Below, piece by piece: positions 17,132-25,711 of a stretch of DNA of 64,000 nucleotides; position 1 is the stretch's first letter, and every line of letters begins with the position of its first letter. The stretch spans positions 62,001-126,000 of the forward strand of contig NZ_JAZIBG010000019.1 of the NCBI RefSeq assembly GCF_036621135.1, written 5' to 3'. This DNA comes from Aquincola agrisoli (GTDB lineage Bacteria > Pseudomonadota > Gammaproteobacteria > Burkholderiales > Burkholderiaceae_C). The notes beneath the pieces were generated by a model. It was not told the origin of the DNA, did no database searches, and worked only from the letters and a program-made list of their open reading frames with translations. A program made the translations under genes and the position numbers.

Positions 17132-18337
17132 TCAGATCGCCTGCAGCGCGCGGGCAAAGTCGCGTTGCAGGTCCTCGATGTGCTCCAGCCCCACCGCGAG
17201 GCGCACGAAGTTCGGCGCGATGCCGGCCGCCGCCATCTGCGCCTCGTTCATCGTGCCCGACCACATCGCCGCGGTGTGCACGATCAGCGTCTCGACGCCG
17301 CCGAGGCTCACCGCGTGGGTCGCGAGTTCGAGCGACGCGACGAAGCGGCTCGTCTGCTCGAAGCCCCCGCGCAGCGCCAGCGCGATCACCGGCCCGCAGC
17401 CCGACATCTGCCGCTTCGCCAGCGCATGCTGCGGATGGCTGGCGAGCCCGGGGTAGTGCACACGCTCCACCTGGGGCTGCGCCTCCAGCCAGGCCGCCAG
17501 CGCCAGCGCATTGGCGTTGATGCGCTCCATGCGCACCGGCAACGTGCGCAGCCCGCGCAGCAGCAGCCAGGCATCCATCGGCGACAGCACCGCGCCCAGC
17601 GTGATGTGCATCGGCCAGATGCGCTCGGCCAGCGCGTCCGGGCAGCAGATGACCCCCGCCGTCAGGTCGTGGTGGCCGCCGAGCGACTTGGTCGCGCTGT
17701 GCACCACCACGTCGATGCCCAGCGCGTGCGGCTTCTGGTTGATCGGCGACGCGAAGGTGTTGTCCGCGATGGTGAGGATGCCGCGCGGCCGGGCCAGCGC
17801 GGCCACGCCGGCCAGGTCGGTCAGCACCAGCGTCGGGTTGGCCGGGGTTTCGACCATGATCAGCTTCGTCTCGGGCCGCAGCGCCGTCTCGATCGCGGCC
17901 AGGTCGGACTGCTCGACGATGCTCACCTGCACACCGAAGCGCGGCAGCACTTCGTCGAACAGCTTGGCCGTGCTCATGTAGTGCCGGCTCTGCGCCACCA
18001 CGTGGTCGCCGGCCTGCACCAGGCCCAGCACCGCGGTGCTGATCGCGCCCATGCCGGAGGCGGTGAGCATGGCCGTCTCGGTGCCTTCCAGCGCCGCCAT
18101 CACGGCCGCCACGCGCTCGTGCGTCGGGTTGCCGTAGCGGGTGTAGTACGCCGCATGGCGCGGCGTGCCCGCCATCTCGGCGAACTCGGCCGCGTCGCGG
18201 GCCTTGAAGGTGGCGCTGTAGTGGATCGGCGCCACCACCGCGCGGTCGTCCGACAGGCCCGCGTCGGCGTGCAGCACCTGCGTGGTGTCGTGCCAGGCGG
18301 CGCCGCCGCCGGGCCGGCCGCTGCGCCCCGGCGTCAT
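17132..18337 (-). CDS. Trans-sulfuration PLP enzyme (cystathionine gamma-synthase/beta-lyase/methionine gamma-lyase family)
   Basis: Cys/Met metabolism PLP lyase of 401 residues. Family motifs include YYTRYGNPTHERVAAVMAALEG, the substrate-loop Tyr of AQSRHYMST, ADNTFASPINQKP and the PLP-binding lysine in VVHSATKSLGGH. The 3' end shows GGVETLIVHTAAM. The first about 15 residues (MTPGRSGRPGGGAAW) are low-complexity, and a later start cannot be excluded. ATG 18337 overlaps the FKBP gene stop by four bases, so the two are co-transcribed. Sequence alone does not separate synthase, beta-lyase and gamma-lyase activities. Confidence 0.87.
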   Translation of the reverse strand: MTPGRSGRPGGGAAWHDTTQVLHADAGLSDDRAVVAPIHYSATFKARDAAEFAEMAGTPRHAAYYTRYGNPTHERVAAVMAALEGTETAMLTASGMGAISTAVLGLVQAGDHVVAQSRHYMSTAKLFDEVLPRFGVQVSIVEQSDLAAIETALRPETKLIMVETPANPTLVLTDLAGVAALARPRGILTIADNTFASPINQKPHALGIDVVVHSATKSLGGHHDLTAGVICCPDALAERIWPMHITLGAVLSPMDAWLLLRGLRTLPVRMERINANALALAAWLEAQPQVERVHYPGLASHPQHALAKRQMSGCGPVIALALRGGFEQTSRFVASLELATHAVSLGGVETLIVHTAAMWSGTMNEAQMAAAGIAPNFVRLAVGLEHIEDLQRDFARALQAI

Positions 18338-18786
18338 TTGCCGGCGATGCCGAGCAGCTCCACCTCGAACTGCAGCGTCGCGTTCGGCGGGATGACCCCG
18401 CCGGCGCCGCGTTCGCCGTAGGCGATGCCCGGCGGGCAGGTCAGCCGCGCCTTGCCGCCGACCTTGATGCGTTGCACGCCCTCGGTCCAGCAGGGGATCA
18501 CGCGGTTGAGCGGGAATTCCGCCGGCGTGCCGCGGGCGATGGAGCTGTCGAACTCCTTGCCATCGGCCAGCACGCCGCGGTAGTGCACGCGCACGCGGTC
18601 GGAGGCAGCCGGCTGCGGGCCGGTGCCGTCCTTCAGGGAGCGGTAGACGAGCCCGCTGGAGGTCACGGTGGCGCCGGGTTCCTTGGCCGCCGTGGCGGCC
18701 AGGTCCGGCGTTGTTGCCGCTGCCGGCTGGGCAGCGGCAACAGACAACGCGGCGGTGCTGAGCAGGGTGGCAAGAAGTGTTTTCAT
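18334..18786 (-). CDS. FKBP-type peptidyl-prolyl cis-trans isomerase, exported
   Basis: Folding catalyst of 150 residues with a cleavable signal peptide (MKTLLATLLSTAALSVAAAQPAAA), so periplasmic. The FKBP domain spans about 45-150 with VRVHYRGVLADGKEFDSS, RVIPCWTEGVQRIKVGGKARL and IPPNATLQFEVELL. It is the first gene of a two-gene operon with the trans-sulfuration enzyme (ATGA overlap) and divergent from the xylulokinase-like gene. Confidence 0.94.
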   Translation of the reverse strand: MKTLLATLLSTAALSVAAAQPAAATTPDLAATAAKEPGATVTSSGLVYRSLKDGTGPQPAASDRVRVHYRGVLADGKEFDSSIARGTPAEFPLNRVIPCWTEGVQRIKVGGKARLTCPPGIAYGERGAGGVIPPNATLQFEVELLGIAGK

Positions 18787-18852
18787 CTGATTGGTTTCAG
18801 GACAGCAAGGTACCGATCATCGCGGATTGTGCGCACTAGGATCGCAGGCACC

Positions 18853-20295
18853 ATGTTCCTCGGTCTCGACTACGGCACCTCCGAAGTGAAGGCGCTGCTC
18901 CTCGACGAGCGCCACCGCGTGCTCGGCACGGCCGGCGCACCGCTCGAGATCAGCCGCCCGCAGCCCGGCCACAGCGAACAGGCGCCCGCCGCGTGGTGGG
19001 ACGGCACGCGGGCCGCCTGCGCCGAACTGCGCGCCGCGCAGCCCGAGGCCTGGGCGCGGGTGCGGGCCATCGGCCTGTCGGGCCAGATGCACGGTGCGGT
19101 GCTGCTCGACGGGGCTGACCGGGTGCTGCGCCCGGCCATCCTGTGGAACGACACCCGCTCGGCCGCCGAGTGCCAGGCCATGACGGCCGAGATGCCGGCG
19201 TTGGCGATGCTGTCGGGCTGCGTCGCGATGCCCGGCTTCACCGCGCCCAAGCTGCGCTGGGTGGCCGCGCACGAGCCCGAGGTGTTCGCGCAGGTGGCCA
19301 AGGTGCTGCTGCCGAAGGACTACGTGCGGCTGCTGCTCACCGGTGAGCACCTCACCGACTGCTCTGACGCCAGCGGCACGATGTGGCTCGACGTCGAGCG
19401 GCGCGACTGGTCCGACGACCTGCTCGCGCTGACGGATCTCACGCGCGCGCAGATGCCGCGGCTGGTGGAAGGCAGCGAGCCCGGCGGCACGCTGCGGGCC
19501 GGTGCCGCCGCGGCATTGGGCCTGCCGGCGGGCACCGTGGTGGCCGGCGGCGCGGGCGACAACGCCGCCAGCGCAGTCGGCATGGGCACGGTGCGGCCGG
19601 GCGCGGGCTTCCTGTCGCTGGGCACCAGCGGCGTGCTCTTCGTCGCCACGCCGGCCTACCAGCCCAATCCGGCCAGCGCGGTGCATGCGTACTGCCATGC
19701 GCTGCCCGGCCAGTGGCACCAGATGAGCGTGATGCTCTCGGCCGCCAGTTGCCTGCGCTGGGCGCGCACGCTGCTGAATGCGCCGTCGGAAGCCGCGCTC
19801 GAGGCGCAGGCCGCGGCGCTGACGCCGGCCCGGCGCGCCGCGGCGCCGATCTTCCTGCCCTACCTGAGCGGCGAGCGCACGCCGCATAACAGCGCCAGCG
19901 TGCGCGGCAGCCTGCACGGCCTGAGCCACGACACCGACAGCGCCGCGCTGGCCTACGCGGTGATCGAGGGCGTGAGCTTCGGCCTGGCCGACGGCCTGCA
20001 TGCGCTGCAGGCCGCGGGCACGCAGGTGCGGCGCCTGTCGCTGGTGGGCGGCGGGGCCCGCAGCGCGCTGTGGGCGCAGCAACTGGCGTCGCTGCTCGGG
20101 GTGGAGATCGTCACCCACGCCGATTCCGCGGCCGGCGGTGCGCTGGGCGCCGCGCGGTTGGGCTGGCTGGCCGTCGGTGGCGTGCTGGACGAGGTGTGCA
20201 CCGCACCGGCCGCGAGCCACCGCTTCGAGCCCGACATGGCGGAACAGGCCTTGTTGCACGCGCGCTACGGGCGCTTCCGCGGCTTGTACGGCTGA
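18853..20295 (+). CDS. xylB: Xylulokinase-like FGGY carbohydrate kinase
   Basis: Sugar kinase of 480 residues, expected to phosphorylate D-xylulose with ATP. ATG 18853 begins MFLGLDYGTSEVKALLLDE, the phosphate-1 motif. The family signature IGLSGQMHGAVLLD follows near residue 75, then AILWNDTRS, GAGDNAASAVGMG and FLPYLSGERTPHN; the C-terminal ATP site is LSLVGGGARSALWAQQ. Length and motifs are those of XylB. No xylose isomerase, transporter or regulator lies beside it, so the physiological substrate may be another pentulose or polyol-derived ketose. Confidence 0.88.
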   Translation: MFLGLDYGTSEVKALLLDERHRVLGTAGAPLEISRPQPGHSEQAPAAWWDGTRAACAELRAAQPEAWARVRAIGLSGQMHGAVLLDGADRVLRPAILWNDTRSAAECQAMTAEMPALAMLSGCVAMPGFTAPKLRWVAAHEPEVFAQVAKVLLPKDYVRLLLTGEHLTDCSDASGTMWLDVERRDWSDDLLALTDLTRAQMPRLVEGSEPGGTLRAGAAAALGLPAGTVVAGGAGDNAASAVGMGTVRPGAGFLSLGTSGVLFVATPAYQPNPASAVHAYCHALPGQWHQMSVMLSAASCLRWARTLLNAPSEAALEAQAAALTPARRAAAPIFLPYLSGERTPHNSASVRGSLHGLSHDTDSAALAYAVIEGVSFGLADGLHALQAAGTQVRRLSLVGGGARSALWAQQLASLLGVEIVTHADSAAGGALGAARLGWLAVGGVLDEVCTAPAASHRFEPDMAEQALLHARYGRFRGLYG

Positions 20296-20336
20296 ACCGG
20301 AGCGGCATGCGCCGCTGCGTCCCATCGTCGCTTTTT

Positions 20337-20353
20337 TGATCACTTGATGATCA
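20337..20353. promoter_or_regulatory. Paired TGATCA motifs upstream of the GS-like operon
   Basis: Two TGATCA hexamers (20337 and 20348) lie 11 bases apart, one helical turn. The core recurs in the palindrome at 20396. This is a plausible second operator for the GntR protein encoded at the end of the operon. Confidence 0.4.
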
Positions 20354-20395
20354 GTATTGGCATATGCGTTGCACTCACGCCCCAGGTCATGGCAC

Positions 20396-20411
20396 ATTTG
20401 TGATCACAAAT
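20396..20411. promoter_or_regulatory. GntR/FCD-type operator palindrome
   Basis: ATTTGTGATCACAAAT is a perfect 16-base palindrome 20 bases before ATG 20431. It has the TTGT-N4-ACAA form recognised by several FadR/VanR-type GntR regulators. The operon it precedes ends with such a regulator, so autoregulation is likely (inference). Confidence 0.6.
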
Positions 20412-20430
20412 TGACCACAGGCGAACCCCC

Positions 20431-21777
20431 ATGCACGCCGACGACGCCCGCCTCCGCGCCTTCCTGACCGAGCACCGCATCCACGAAGTGGAGTGCGTCA
20501 TCCCCGACATGACCGGCATCGCGCGCGGCAAGATCCTGCCGCGCGACCTGTTCCTCAACGCCGGCGAGATGCGCATCCCCAAGAGCGTGCTGCTCAACAC
20601 CGTCAACGGCCAGCAGCCCGACAACGGGCCGTTCGTTGGCGACACCGATCCCGACATGGTCTGCCTGCCTGACCCGGGCACCGTGCGCGTGGTGCCGTGG
20701 GCGGCCGAGCCGGTCGCGGTGGTGATCCACGACTGCCAGGAGTGGGACGGCCGGCCCGTGCAGCTCTCGCCGCGCGCGGTGCTGCGGCGCGTGCTCGCGC
20801 TCTACGATCGCGTGGGCTGGCAGCCGGTGGTGGCGCCCGAGATGGAGTTCTACCTCGTCGCCCGCCAGCAGAACCCGCACGAGCCACTGCAGCCGCCGCT
20901 GGGCCGCACCGGCAAGCCCGAGGTCGGGCGGCAGAGCTACTCGATCGACGCCGTCAACGATTTCGACCCCTTCTTCATGGAGCTGTCGAGCTTCTGCCAG
21001 CAGCACCAGCTGGGCGTGGAGACGCTGATCCACGAGGCCGGGCCGGGGCAGATGGAGATCAACTTCTCGCACGGCGAGCCGCTCGACCTGGCCGACCGGG
21101 TGTTCCTCTTCAAGCGCACCGTGCGCGAGACCGCGCTGCGCCACGGCGTATTCGCCACCTTCATGGCCAAGCCGATGGAGCAGGAGCCGGGCAGCGCGAT
21201 GCACATCCACCAGAGCCTGAACGACCGCGAGACCGGCCGCAACGTCTTCAGCCGCGAGGACGGCAGCGCGAGCGACATGTTCTTCCACTACATCGCGGGC
21301 CTGCAGACTTACATCCCGCAGGTGATGCCGATGTTCGCGCCCTACGTCAACTCGTACCGGCGGCTCGCGCCCTACATGTCGGCGCCGATCAACGTGCACT
21401 GGGGCCACGACAACCGCACCTGCGGCATCCGCATCCCCAAGAGCGGGCCCGAGGCGCGGCGCGTCGAGAACCGCGTGCCGGGCGTCGACGTGAACCCCTA
21501 CCTGGCGATGGCCGCGACGCTGGCCTGCGGCTGGCTCGGCCTGCGCGACAAGCTGCAGCCCGGCGAGCCGACGACCGACAGCGCCTGGAACGTCGAGCAC
21601 GAACTGCCGCGGCACCTGGAAGACGCCATCGAGGCCATGCGCGGGTGCGAGCCGATGCGCGAGGTGCTGGGCGAGACCTTCGTCGACGCGTTCTGCGCGG
21701 TGAAGGAGCTGGAATACGCCACCTACAACCGCGTGATCAGCTCGTGGGAGCGCGAGCACCTGCTGCTGTTGGTGTAG
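20431..21777 (+). CDS. Glutamine synthetase family ligase (gamma-glutamylpolyamine synthetase-like)
   Basis: ATP-dependent amide ligase of 448 residues, resembling PuuA and related gamma-glutamyl-amine synthetases rather than nitrogen-assimilation GlnA. The N-terminal beta-grasp part contains VECVIPDMTGIARGKILPRDLF. The catalytic part has VVAPEMEFYLV (metal-binding Glu), GPGQMEINF, GSAMHIHQSL and NRTCGIRIPKSGPEARRVENR. It leads a three-gene operon with a class III aminotransferase (3-base gap) and a GntR regulator, behind palindromic operators. Use in catabolism of an amine by glutamylation is inferred. Confidence 0.88.
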   Translation: MHADDARLRAFLTEHRIHEVECVIPDMTGIARGKILPRDLFLNAGEMRIPKSVLLNTVNGQQPDNGPFVGDTDPDMVCLPDPGTVRVVPWAAEPVAVVIHDCQEWDGRPVQLSPRAVLRRVLALYDRVGWQPVVAPEMEFYLVARQQNPHEPLQPPLGRTGKPEVGRQSYSIDAVNDFDPFFMELSSFCQQHQLGVETLIHEAGPGQMEINFSHGEPLDLADRVFLFKRTVRETALRHGVFATFMAKPMEQEPGSAMHIHQSLNDRETGRNVFSREDGSASDMFFHYIAGLQTYIPQVMPMFAPYVNSYRRLAPYMSAPINVHWGHDNRTCGIRIPKSGPEARRVENRVPGVDVNPYLAMAATLACGWLGLRDKLQPGEPTTDSAWNVEHELPRHLEDAIEAMRGCEPMREVLGETFVDAFCAVKELEYATYNRVISSWEREHLLLLV

Positions 21778-21780
21778 GCC

Positions 21781-23151
21781 ATGGATTCCTTCATCGACCC
21801 CGCGCGTGTGCAGGCGTTGACGGCGCGCGAGCGCAAGCGCTTCGCAGCGGCCCGCCCCCGCAGCGCCGAACTGGCCGCACGCGGCGCCGAGCACCTGCTG
21901 TTCGGCGTGCCGCTGCACTGGATGAACGACTGGGGCACGCCCTTCGCGCTGCATGTGGCCGAGGCGCAGGGTGCACGCCTGACCGATGCCGACGGCCACC
22001 AACTGGTCGACTTCTGCCTGGGTGACACCGGCGCGATGTTCGGCCACTCGCCGGCGCCGGTCGTCGCCGCATTGCAGGCCCAGGCGGCGCGTGGCATGAC
22101 GGCGATGCTCGCCAGCGGGGACGCCGCCGTCGTCGCCCAAACGCTCGCGCAGCGCTTCGGCCTGCCGCGCTGGCAGTTCGCGATGACGGCCAGCGATGCC
22201 AACCGCTTCCTGCTGCGCTGGCTGCGCGCGGCCACCGGGCGGCCGGTGCTGCTGGTGTTCAACGGCTGCTACCACGGCACGGTCGACGACGTGTTCGTCG
22301 ACCTCGAAGACGGCCGGCCGGTGCAGCGCGCCAGCCTGCTCGGGCAGGTGCACGAGCTCACGCGCACCACGCGCGTGGTCGAGTTCAACGACCTCTCCGC
22401 GCTCGAAGCCGCGCTGGCCCCCGGCGACGTGGCCTGCGTGCTGGCCGAGCCGGTGATGACCAACATCGGCATGGTGCTGCCCGACCCCGGTTTCTGGGAA
22501 GCGGCCACGGCGCTGATCCGCCGCCACGGCAGCCTGCTGGTGATGGACGAGACGCACACGCTGAGCAGCGGCCCCGGCGGCTATGCGCGCCTGCATGGCC
22601 TGCAGCCCGACGCGCTGGTGCTGGGCAAGCCGCTCGGCGGCGGCATGCCGTGCGCGGCCTACGGCTTCAGCGCCGAGCTGGCCGCGCGCTGCGAGGCGGC
22701 CAAGCGCAGCGCGCCGCCGGGCCATTCGGGCATCGGCACCACGCTGACGGCCAACCTGCTGGCGATGGCGGCGATGCGCGCGACGCTCACCACGCTGATG
22801 ACCGACGCCGTCTACGCCCCGATGATCCAGCGGGCCGGCCAGCTCGCCGAAGGCCTGCGCGCGGCCATCGCGCGGCACGGCCTGCCCTGGTGCGTGACGC
22901 AGGTGGGGGCGCGCGCGGAATTCCAGTTCTGCGCCAGGCCGCCCCGCAACGGCACCGAGGCCGCCGCGGCGATGGACGATGCGCTGGAGCACCTCGTGCA
23001 CCTGGCGCTGCTGAACCGCGGCGTGCTGATCACGCCCTTCCACAACATGATGCTGGTGTGCCCCGACACCACCGGGGCCGACGTGGCGCGGCTGCTCGCT
23101 GCGTTCGACGAGGTGCTGCACGACCTGGTGGCGCCGGACGGCCCGGCATGA
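21781..23151 (+). CDS. Class III PLP-dependent aminotransferase (glutamate-1-semialdehyde aminomutase-like)
   Basis: Aminotransferase of 456 residues, fold type I. The N-terminal half has LVDFCLGDTGAMFGHSP and a long variable segment. The PLP site has VMDETHTLSSGPGGYARL and the Schiff-base lysine in LVLGKPLGGGMPCAAYG, followed by GIGTTLTANLLAMAAM. It is co-transcribed with the glutamine-synthetase-like ligase and overlaps the GntR gene by four bases (ATGA). It is not hemL by context. The likely job is transamination of an amino compound handled together with the ligase. Confidence 0.87.
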   Translation: MDSFIDPARVQALTARERKRFAAARPRSAELAARGAEHLLFGVPLHWMNDWGTPFALHVAEAQGARLTDADGHQLVDFCLGDTGAMFGHSPAPVVAALQAQAARGMTAMLASGDAAVVAQTLAQRFGLPRWQFAMTASDANRFLLRWLRAATGRPVLLVFNGCYHGTVDDVFVDLEDGRPVQRASLLGQVHELTRTTRVVEFNDLSALEAALAPGDVACVLAEPVMTNIGMVLPDPGFWEAATALIRRHGSLLVMDETHTLSSGPGGYARLHGLQPDALVLGKPLGGGMPCAAYGFSAELAARCEAAKRSAPPGHSGIGTTLTANLLAMAAMRATLTTLMTDAVYAPMIQRAGQLAEGLRAAIARHGLPWCVTQVGARAEFQFCARPPRNGTEAAAAMDDALEHLVHLALLNRGVLITPFHNMMLVCPDTTGADVARLLAAFDEVLHDLVAPDGPA

Positions 23152-23828
23152 GGGCCGATGCGCACCCGGCGCCGGCGGACGAGGCGCCCACGCAGCAGGA
23201 CGCCATCTACGCCCGGCTGCGCCAGTGGGTGACTGTGGGGCGCTTCCTGCCCGGCGAGCGGCTGAAGATCCGCACCGTCGCGCAGCAGCTCGGCGTTGGC
23301 GAGATGCCTGTGCGCGCCGCCCTGCAGCGGCTGGCCGCCGAGGGTGCGCTGGTGAACGTGCCGCACGCGGGCGTCATCGTGCCCCGGCTGTCGGTGGCCG
23401 AGTTCGACGACCTGCTGCAGATGCGGCTGCTGCTCGAAGGCGAGGCTGCGGAGCGCGGCGCGCTGCGCATCGACCGCGCCGGCCGCGCGGCGCTGGCCGC
23501 GCTGGGCCGGCGCATGGCCGACACGCTGGGCCGTGCCGATGGCGCCGGCTACCTCGCGGCCAACGAGGATTTCCATGTGCTGCTGTACCGCGCGGCCGGC
23601 TCGCCGCTGCTGTTCGGCCTGATCGACACGCTGTGGTTGAAGGCGGGGCCGGTCTCGAACCAGCTGTTCGAGCTGCCCGAGGCCGCCGGCGCGCTCAATG
23701 CCGGCCACGATGCGGCGCTGGCCGCCCTGGCCGCGAACGATCCGGCAGGCGTACGGCTGGCGGTGGAGCAGGACATCTTCACCGCGGGGCAGCTCATCCG
23801 CCAGCGCCTGCGGTCCCGGGACCGCTGA
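23148..23828 (+). CDS. GntR family transcriptional regulator (FCD subfamily)
   Basis: Regulator of 226 residues starting at the ATG that overlaps the aminotransferase stop. The N-terminal winged helix-turn-helix (about 15-80) includes GRFLPGERLKIRTVAQQLGVGEMPVRAALQRLAAEGAL. The C-terminal all-helical FCD domain has LLEGEAAERGAL, NEDFHVLLYRAAG and a GHDAALAALAANDPAGVRLAVEQD helix. Last gene of the operon and probably its autorepressor acting at the palindromes near 20340-20411. Confidence 0.92.
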   Translation: MRADAHPAPADEAPTQQDAIYARLRQWVTVGRFLPGERLKIRTVAQQLGVGEMPVRAALQRLAAEGALVNVPHAGVIVPRLSVAEFDDLLQMRLLLEGEAAERGALRIDRAGRAALAALGRRMADTLGRADGAGYLAANEDFHVLLYRAAGSPLLFGLIDTLWLKAGPVSNQLFELPEAAGALNAGHDAALAALAANDPAGVRLAVEQDIFTAGQLIRQRLRSRDR

Positions 23829-23859
23829 AGCGCCGGCCGCGTCCGCGCCCTGCCGCCGC

Positions 23860-24765
23860 TCAGGGGGGCGGCCCGCCGAGCGCGCGGAAGTCGAGCGACT
23901 TCAGCAGCTCGGCGGTCTCCCGCATCAGCCGTGTCGCCGGCCGCGCGCGCGGCATGCCGAGCACCAGGTTGTTGCGCACCACGGGCGAGACGATCGGCGC
24001 GCGCTGCAGGCTGCCGGGGCCGAGCTCGTGGGGCAGCGCGCTCTGCGGCAGCACCGTGCAACCCACGCCCTGCTGCACCAGCCGCACCACCGTCTGCACC
24101 GAGCCCACCTCGGCCACCACCTGCAGGTGGATGCGCCGCGGCCGCGCGATGGCATCCACCAGGCTGCGGATCGCATTCGGCGCGCTGGGCAGCACCATCG
24201 GCCAGTCCGCCAGCGCGGCGAAGCTCACACGCGGCGGCAGCCGCGGGCCGTCGGCCGGCGCCACCAGCAGCAGCGATTCGCGCATCAGGGTCTCATAGGC
24301 CAGCAGCGGCGACGCAGGCGGATCGAACAGCAGCGCCAGGTCCAGGCGGCCGGCGATGAGCCACTCGCGCAGGTGCAGGCTGAGGCCTTCGGACACGGTG
24401 ATCACCGCCCGCGGCAGGCGCTCGCGGAAACGCGTCACCAGTGCCGCCCCGAGGCCGGCCGCGACGCGGGGCGGGAGGCCCACCGTGATGCGCCCGCCGG
24501 GGCTCGCGTGCAGTTCGCGCAGCTCGTCGCGTGCGCGCTGCGCGGTGTCGAGCATGAGGCGCGCATGCACCAGCAGCGCCTCGCCGGCCTCGGTGAGCAG
24601 CGCCCCGCGCCCCGTGCGCACGAACAGGCGCTGCCCCAGGTCCGCCTCCAGCAGGCCCACCTGCCGGCTGAGCGTCGGCTGCGCGAGGTTGAGCGCCACC
24701 GCCGCGCGGCTGAAGCTGCCGGCGTCGACGACGCTGACGAAGTAGCCGAGCTGCCGCAGGTCCAT
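23860..24765 (-). CDS. LysR family transcriptional regulator
   Basis: Regulator of 301 residues. ATG 24765 was chosen because GGAGGA lies seven bases before it and the protein then begins MDLRQLGYFVSVVDAGSFSRAA, the usual LysR helix-turn-helix (ALNLAQPTLSRQVGLLEADLG); the longer open frame upstream is non-coding in character. The effector-binding domain covers about 90-295. It is divergent from the LigI-like hydrolase operon with 85 bases between them, the classic LysR layout, and probably controls that operon. Confidence 0.94.
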   Translation of the reverse strand: MDLRQLGYFVSVVDAGSFSRAAVALNLAQPTLSRQVGLLEADLGQRLFVRTGRGALLTEAGEALLVHARLMLDTAQRARDELRELHASPGGRITVGLPPRVAAGLGAALVTRFRERLPRAVITVSEGLSLHLREWLIAGRLDLALLFDPPASPLLAYETLMRESLLLVAPADGPRLPPRVSFAALADWPMVLPSAPNAIRSLVDAIARPRRIHLQVVAEVGSVQTVVRLVQQGVGCTVLPQSALPHELGPGSLQRAPIVSPVVRNNLVLGMPRARPATRLMRETAELLKSLDFRALGGPPP

Positions 24766-24776
24766 GCCAGTTCCTC

Positions 24777-24811
24777 CATGTCGATTCAGCATAGCTGGTA
24801 TAGACGACATG
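24777..24811. promoter_or_regulatory. LysR-type regulatory region
   Basis: CATGTCG (24777) and CGACATG (24805) are inverted around a core holding ATAGCTGGTAT (24791-24801), an ATA-N5-TAT dyad of the kind bound by LysR proteins. It sits between the divergent regulator and its presumed target operon. Confidence 0.45.
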
Positions 24812-24850
24812 CCGTTACGCTCTGTGAGGCCGCTGCGCAGAATCGGCGCC

Positions 24851-25693
24851 ATGCCCGCTGCATCCCAACTTCCGCCGCTGCCCGAGGGCGCCTGCAACGC
24901 ACACTGCCACGTGTTCGGCCCGCGCGACCGCTTCCCGTATGCCGAGGGGGCCTTCGCGCCTGCGGCCGATGCGCCGAAAGAGGCGCTGCAGGCGTTGAAC
25001 GACCGCTTCGGCTTCCGCCGCTGCGTGGTCGTGCAGTCGGCCTGCCACGGCTTCGACAACCGCGCGACGGCCGACGCCGTGGCTGCGCGGCCGGCCGACT
25101 ACCGCGGCATCGCGCTGCTGCCGGCCGATGTGCCCGACGCCGAACTGGCACGGCTGGATGCCGCCGGCTTCCGCGGCGTGCGCTTCAACTACATGGGGCA
25201 CCTGGGCCACAAGACGCCCATCGAGGACGTGCTGGCGCTCGCCGCGCGTCTGGCGCCGCTGGGCTGGCACCTGCAGATCCACGGCGACCCGGGCCTGCTG
25301 ACCGAGCTGGGCCCCGCGCTGCGGCGCTCGCCGGTGCCGGTGGTCATCGACCACATCGGCCGCATCGACGCCGGAGCGGGGCTCGACCAGCCCGCCTTCC
25401 GCGCGCTGCAGGGCCTGATGGACGACGAGCGCTTCTGGGTCAAGGTGAGCGGCTGCGACCGCATCACGCGCGAGGGCCCGCCGTACGGCGACGCGCTGCC
25501 GTATGCGCAGCGCCTGGTGGCCGACCACGGCGACCGCGTGCTGTGGGGCAACGACTGGCCGCACCCCAACCACGCCGGCCCCGTGCCGGTGGAGGAAGAA
25601 CTCGTCGCCCTGATCGCGCGCATGGCCCCGACGGCCGAAGCGCGCCAGCGGCTGCTCGTTGACAACCCCGAGCGGCTGTACCGCTTCGGCTGA
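24851..25693 (+). CDS. LigI-like amidohydrolase (2-pyrone-4,6-dicarboxylate lactonase family)
   Basis: TIM-barrel hydrolase of 280 residues. The N-terminal NAHCHVFGPRDRFPYA, VVVQSACHGFDN, GFRGVRFNYMG, VVIDHIGRID and the C-terminal VLWGNDWPHPN match the layout of 2-pyrone-4,6-dicarboxylate hydrolase (LigI) and related lactonases of the amidohydrolase superfamily. ATG 24851 was chosen because the open frame further upstream crosses the regulatory region. It heads a five-gene cluster. Hydrolysis of a lactone in aromatic-derived carbon catabolism is likely, but the substrate is not proved. Confidence 0.85.
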   Translation: MPAASQLPPLPEGACNAHCHVFGPRDRFPYAEGAFAPAADAPKEALQALNDRFGFRRCVVVQSACHGFDNRATADAVAARPADYRGIALLPADVPDAELARLDAAGFRGVRFNYMGHLGHKTPIEDVLALAARLAPLGWHLQIHGDPGLLTELGPALRRSPVPVVIDHIGRIDAGAGLDQPAFRALQGLMDDERFWVKVSGCDRITREGPPYGDALPYAQRLVADHGDRVLWGNDWPHPNHAGPVPVEEELVALIARMAPTAEARQRLLVDNPERLYRFG

Positions 25694-25711
25694 CATGCCT
25701 GGGATGAACAG

